NCBI GenBank assembly: GCA_028684915.1
Contig: JAQUEZ010000123.1
Location: forward strand, 1 to 17,025
DNA from: Desulfobulbus sp.
GTDB lineage: Bacteria > Desulfobacterota > Desulfobulbia > Desulfobulbales > Desulfobulbaceae
Direction: 5' to 3'
Length of the DNA: 17,025 nucleotides
Shown: in pieces, positions 14,799 through 17,025 of the stretch
Layout of the letters: each line of letters opens with the position of its first letter
Numbering within the stretch: position 1 is the stretch's first letter
The notes under the pieces: model-generated
Databases searched by the model: none
The model's input: only the letters and a program-made list of their open reading frames with translations
Told to the model about the DNA's origin: nothing
Translations under genes and position numbers: made by a program

Positions 14799-14860
14799 CA
14801 GCCGCTTTGCACACCATGTTCAATGAAGGCGGTGTACACGAATGAGCTTAAGGCTGCTTA

Positions 14861-15319
14861 TCAAGCGTTGCCGATGGTCTCAGGAACAACTTGAACAGTG
14901 ATGCTTGCGGTTGTCTGGTATCCGGTTTTCACGGCAACCTTGTACTCGCCGATGGCTTTAATCGTATCGGTAAAAACAAGGGATTTTTTATCGATGCTTA
15001 CACCGGCATCCTGCAGTGCCAGGGTAATATCATTGCTGGTGACCGAACCAAACAGACGATTCTCATCACCCACACGTTTGCTGATAGTGACAACCTTACC
15101 CTCAAGTTGAGCCGCGAGTCCTTCCGCCAGTTTCTTCTGCTCAGCCAAACGGGAGGCGATCGCCAGTTTTTCTTTTTCCAATCGTGCCATGGATGCCTTG
15201 TTTACCAAGACAGCTTTTTGGCGAGGAATAAGAAAGTTGCGGGCATATCCAGGCTTCACATTAACGATGTCACCTTCCAGCCCGAGCGTTTCAATTGTTT
15301 CACGTAATATAATTTCCAT
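14861..15319 (-). CDS. rplI: 50S ribosomal protein L9
   Basis: L9 binds 23S rRNA at the base of the L1 stalk and helps maintain reading frame. From the chosen start the protein is 152 aa: the compact N-domain (MEIILRETIETLG, then GYARNFLIPRQKA with its conserved RNA-binding Gly, Asn and Arg at about 24-35), the long connecting helix (about 40-75), and the C-domain with KRVGDENRLFGSVT. The frame is open 32 codons further upstream, but the extra residues do not resemble L9. The ATG at 15319 has AGAGGA seven bases before it, so the shorter form is correct. It follows the DUF2232 gene by 92 bases in the rpsF-rpsR-DUF2232-rplI operon. Confidence 0.97.
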   Translation of the reverse strand: MEIILRETIETLGLEGDIVNVKPGYARNFLIPRQKAVLVNKASMARLEKEKLAIASRLAEQKKLAEGLAAQLEGKVVTISKRVGDENRLFGSVTSNDITLALQDAGVSIDKKSLVFTDTIKAIGEYKVAVKTGYQTTASITVQVVPETIGNA

Positions 15320-15326
15320 TGAAGAA

Positions 15327-15332
15327 TCCTCT
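15327..15332 (-). promoter_or_regulatory. Ribosome binding site that fixes the rplI start
   Basis: AGAGGA on the minus strand lies seven bases before the ATG at 15319-15317. It decides against the 32-codon longer reading frame beginning at 15415. Confidence 0.7.
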
Positions 15333-15411
15333 TTCTCTATCGTCTCATGGTGTAACGATGCTAAGGTTCCATCCGACCGGCTGTTGGCTGCAGGCAGGAG
15401 GTGATACTCTT

Positions 15412-16371
15412 TCACCGTTCATTCGATTTATGTCGTAAATTGAACCAAATATCACATAATCCCAGCAGTGCCAGGAGTAGAAGACTGTAACTCTGTATCA
15501 GCAAAATGCCGTATAGGAGAAAACGTGCAAAGCTTGGTACATTCCAGCGTTTCAACAGGGCAAAGAAAACTGCCAATCCTTGAAGTAAATAAATAACCCC
15601 GCTGACAAGCAGCAAACAAAAACCGAGATCCTTGAGTAGACCCTGGCCAACAAGGATTGTGAATATGGCCGCAATGGGCGCCCAAACAAGTTGATCAGGC
15701 AGTTTCCAGGTTTCGTATGTGCCCCACGGTGCAGCATGAGTATGGCGTGCGACAAAACGATTGCCCAAAACCATGTTTAACCACACCGCTAGAAGTACTG
15801 CTGTCGCAAGCAACCCCGGCATTAAGCGAGGAACAATCTCACGCAAACTATTGGTCATTATCTGCAGGTGGTACACCATTTCCGGTGACAAACCTGCATC
15901 CTTGGAATTGTATACATCCAAGGTCTGTTGAAATCCGAGATCAAGGGCTTTTATGAGCAGGGTGTACGGGTTGGTGCCGGAGATCACCCCGTATCCTGTC
16001 CAAAAAATGAGCCAACTTACCCCTAGGGTAAGTAGTCCTTTTGCACCGCTGATAGCCGCCGCTTCCTTGTTTCGAGCACTCGAAAAGAGCACAAAACCCA
16101 AAGGAACGAAGGTTAACGTGAACAGGTAAATGTCCATACGTTGCATCAGCAATGCGGCTATGCCTACAAAAAGAAGGCTTATGCGGGTAGCTGAAAGCCC
16201 TGTGCTATAACCGTAGGTCAATAACACATACAGTAACGGTGCAGCAGAAAAACCGTTCAACCAGCCAAAAAGGGCCGGTTGAACTACCGGCAGTAAAAAA
16301 AATACGCTTAGACCTAACAGCAGGGCAGGAGGCACACCATCTTTCCCTAAGTTTAGTCCTAAAAATCCCAT
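15412..16371 (-). CDS. DUF2232 / YybS-like integral membrane protein
   Basis: A 319-aa hydrophobic protein with about eight predicted transmembrane segments and no enzymatic motifs. It fits the DUF2232 family commonly found between rpsR and rplI in deltaproteobacteria; its function is unknown. Segments include PALLLGLSVFFLLPVV near the start, LLYVLLTYGY, ISLLFVGIAALLM, a long middle loop at about 140-175 (DLGFQQTLDVYNSKDAG) and then several C-terminal helices ending in a basic tail RHKSNER. It starts 17 bases after rpsR and probably is translated from the ribosomal-protein transcript. The ribosome site before the ATG is weak. Assignment rests on topology and gene order as much as on sequence. 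Confidence 0.82.
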   Translation of the reverse strand: MGFLGLNLGKDGVPPALLLGLSVFFLLPVVQPALFGWLNGFSAAPLLYVLLTYGYSTGLSATRISLLFVGIAALLMQRMDIYLFTLTFVPLGFVLFSSARNKEAAAISGAKGLLTLGVSWLIFWTGYGVISGTNPYTLLIKALDLGFQQTLDVYNSKDAGLSPEMVYHLQIMTNSLREIVPRLMPGLLATAVLLAVWLNMVLGNRFVARHTHAAPWGTYETWKLPDQLVWAPIAAIFTILVGQGLLKDLGFCLLLVSGVIYLLQGLAVFFALLKRWNVPSFARFLLYGILLIQSYSLLLLALLGLCDIWFNLRHKSNER

Positions 16372-16388
16372 TCCAGCAGAAAAGAGCC

Positions 16389-16628
16389 TTACGCTTGGGT
16401 CGAACCCATATACGGAAGCAAGGCCAATTGGCGTGCCCGCTTAACCGCTTCGGTGAGTTCGCGCTGATGCTTAGCGCAGGTACCATAAATACGACGAGGA
16501 ATAATTTTACCACGCTCGGTAACAAAATTTCTCAGAGTTTTCGGATCCTTGTAATCAATGGTAACTTCTTTATCAGTACAGAAACGACAAACTCGACGAC
16601 GAGTAAAAATCTTTTTTGGTTGGGCCAT
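16389..16628 (-). CDS. rpsR: 30S ribosomal protein S18
   Basis: S18 binds together with S6 on the platform of the small subunit. The 79-aa protein has the full family pattern: RRRVCRFC near residues 10-17, [24 protein letters not shown] and the [11 protein letters not shown] helix. It keeps the four zinc ligands of the C+ form (C14, C17, C51, H54), so it is probably a zinc-binding S18. An AAGGAG ribosome site stands before the ATG. It lies 41 bases after rpsF and 17 bases before the DUF2232 gene. Confidence 0.98.
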   Translation of the reverse strand: MAQPKKIFTRRRVCRFCTDKEVTIDYKDPKTLRNFVTERGKIIPRRIYGTCAKHQRELTEAVKRARQLALLPYMGSTQA

Positions 16629-16669
16629 TTGCGTTGCTCCTTAGAAATATGCTGTTAATGCGGGACGAA

Positions 16670-17025
16670 TTAATCTTCGCTGCTGTCGTTATCCATATCG
16701 TCGCGATCAAACTCTTCACCTTCCTCAGCCTCTGCCTGAGCTTTTTCGCGGGCAGCAGCCTTGTCGGCAATACGTTGTTTTTCGGCCTCAATGGCTTCGG
16801 CGTTCATTGAGTCGCCAAGTTTGATAGTTAAATAACGCAGTACCCGATCGTCAATACGGAAAAGACGCTCTATCTCATCGACAGTTTTTCCATAGGCTGC
16901 ATAATTCAGGTATACATAATACCCTTGAACTTCTTTATTGATTTCGTAGGCTAGGCGTTTAATCCCCCAGTGATCAAGGCAAATAACCCCACCTTCATCA
17001 TTGGTGATAACCGCATTGGTACGGT
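16670..17025 (-). CDS. rpsF: 30S ribosomal protein S6 (partial, N-terminus off window)
   Basis: The S18 partner on the small-subunit platform. The visible 117 C-terminal residues start at RTNAVITNDEGG and contain the S6 signature stretch HWGIKRLAYEINKEVQGYYV, followed by the DEIERLFRIDDRVLRYLTIK strand-helix region. A long charged C-terminal tail follows, rich in Ala, Glu and Asp (about the last 45 residues, ending DNDSSED), similar in style to the acidic tails that some bacteria extend with glutamates. The reading frame has no stop up to the right edge, and the start codon lies outside the window. It is the first visible gene of the rpsF-rpsR-DUF2232-rplI operon. Confidence 0.96.
   Translation of the reverse strand, partial: RTNAVITNDEGGVICLDHWGIKRLAYEINKEVQGYYVYLNYAAYGKTVDEIERLFRIDDRVLRYLTIKLGDSMNAEAIEAEKQRIADKAAAREKAQAEAEEGEEFDRDDMDNDSSED

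Noticed and set aside
14755..14800. GGTTCGAGT-like sequence recalling a tRNA T-loop
   Set aside because: No cloverleaf, acceptor stem or anticodon arm can be drawn; the match is part of the palindrome at 14775-14798.

Overview
The window looks like chromosomal DNA of a Gram-negative, anaerobic deltaproteobacterium-type organism (Desulfobacterota, most plausibly a Desulfobulbales relative). The lineage is inferred from gene order and protein style, not proven. The clues are the order rpsF-rpsR-DUF2232-rplI followed by dnaB-leuS-lptE, a MobB for molybdopterin-guanine dinucleotide cofactor, and outer-membrane genes (LptE, an AsmA-like protein). No rRNA, tRNA, CRISPR array, phage or complete transposon was seen.

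Region 1 (1-2892, minus strand) reads, in transcription order: a 75-aa acidic zinc-ribbon protein, an arginase/agmatinase-fold protein that has lost most catalytic residues, a YitT-type membrane protein, and the start of potA (TTG start, cut by the left edge). The spacing (32 to 46 bases) suggests one operon, probably continuing into the remaining polyamine transporter genes outside the window.

Region 2 (2893-5759) holds two minus-strand genes, mobB and corA, with unusually repeat-rich noncoding DNA around them. It contains a 122-bp element with terminal inverted repeats, two copies of a roughly 100-126-bp palindromic repeat, and two copies of a smaller hairpin repeat.

Region 3 (5760-8968, plus strand) has an AsmA-family envelope protein and a secreted Sel1-repeat protein, separated by a short REP-like hairpin.

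Region 4 (8970-17025, minus strand) is core machinery: rpsF (cut by the right edge), rpsR, a DUF2232 membrane protein and rplI; then a strong terminator and a 24-bp perfect palindrome; then dnaB, leuS and lptE; then a terminator and dusB. The 3'-3' gap between the Sel1 gene and dusB is filled completely by a third copy of the palindromic repeat.

The most interesting signals are the three-copy palindromic repeat sitting at gene 3' ends, and the catalytically degenerate agmatinase-fold protein encoded next to a polyamine transporter. The other genes are ordinary housekeeping genes.
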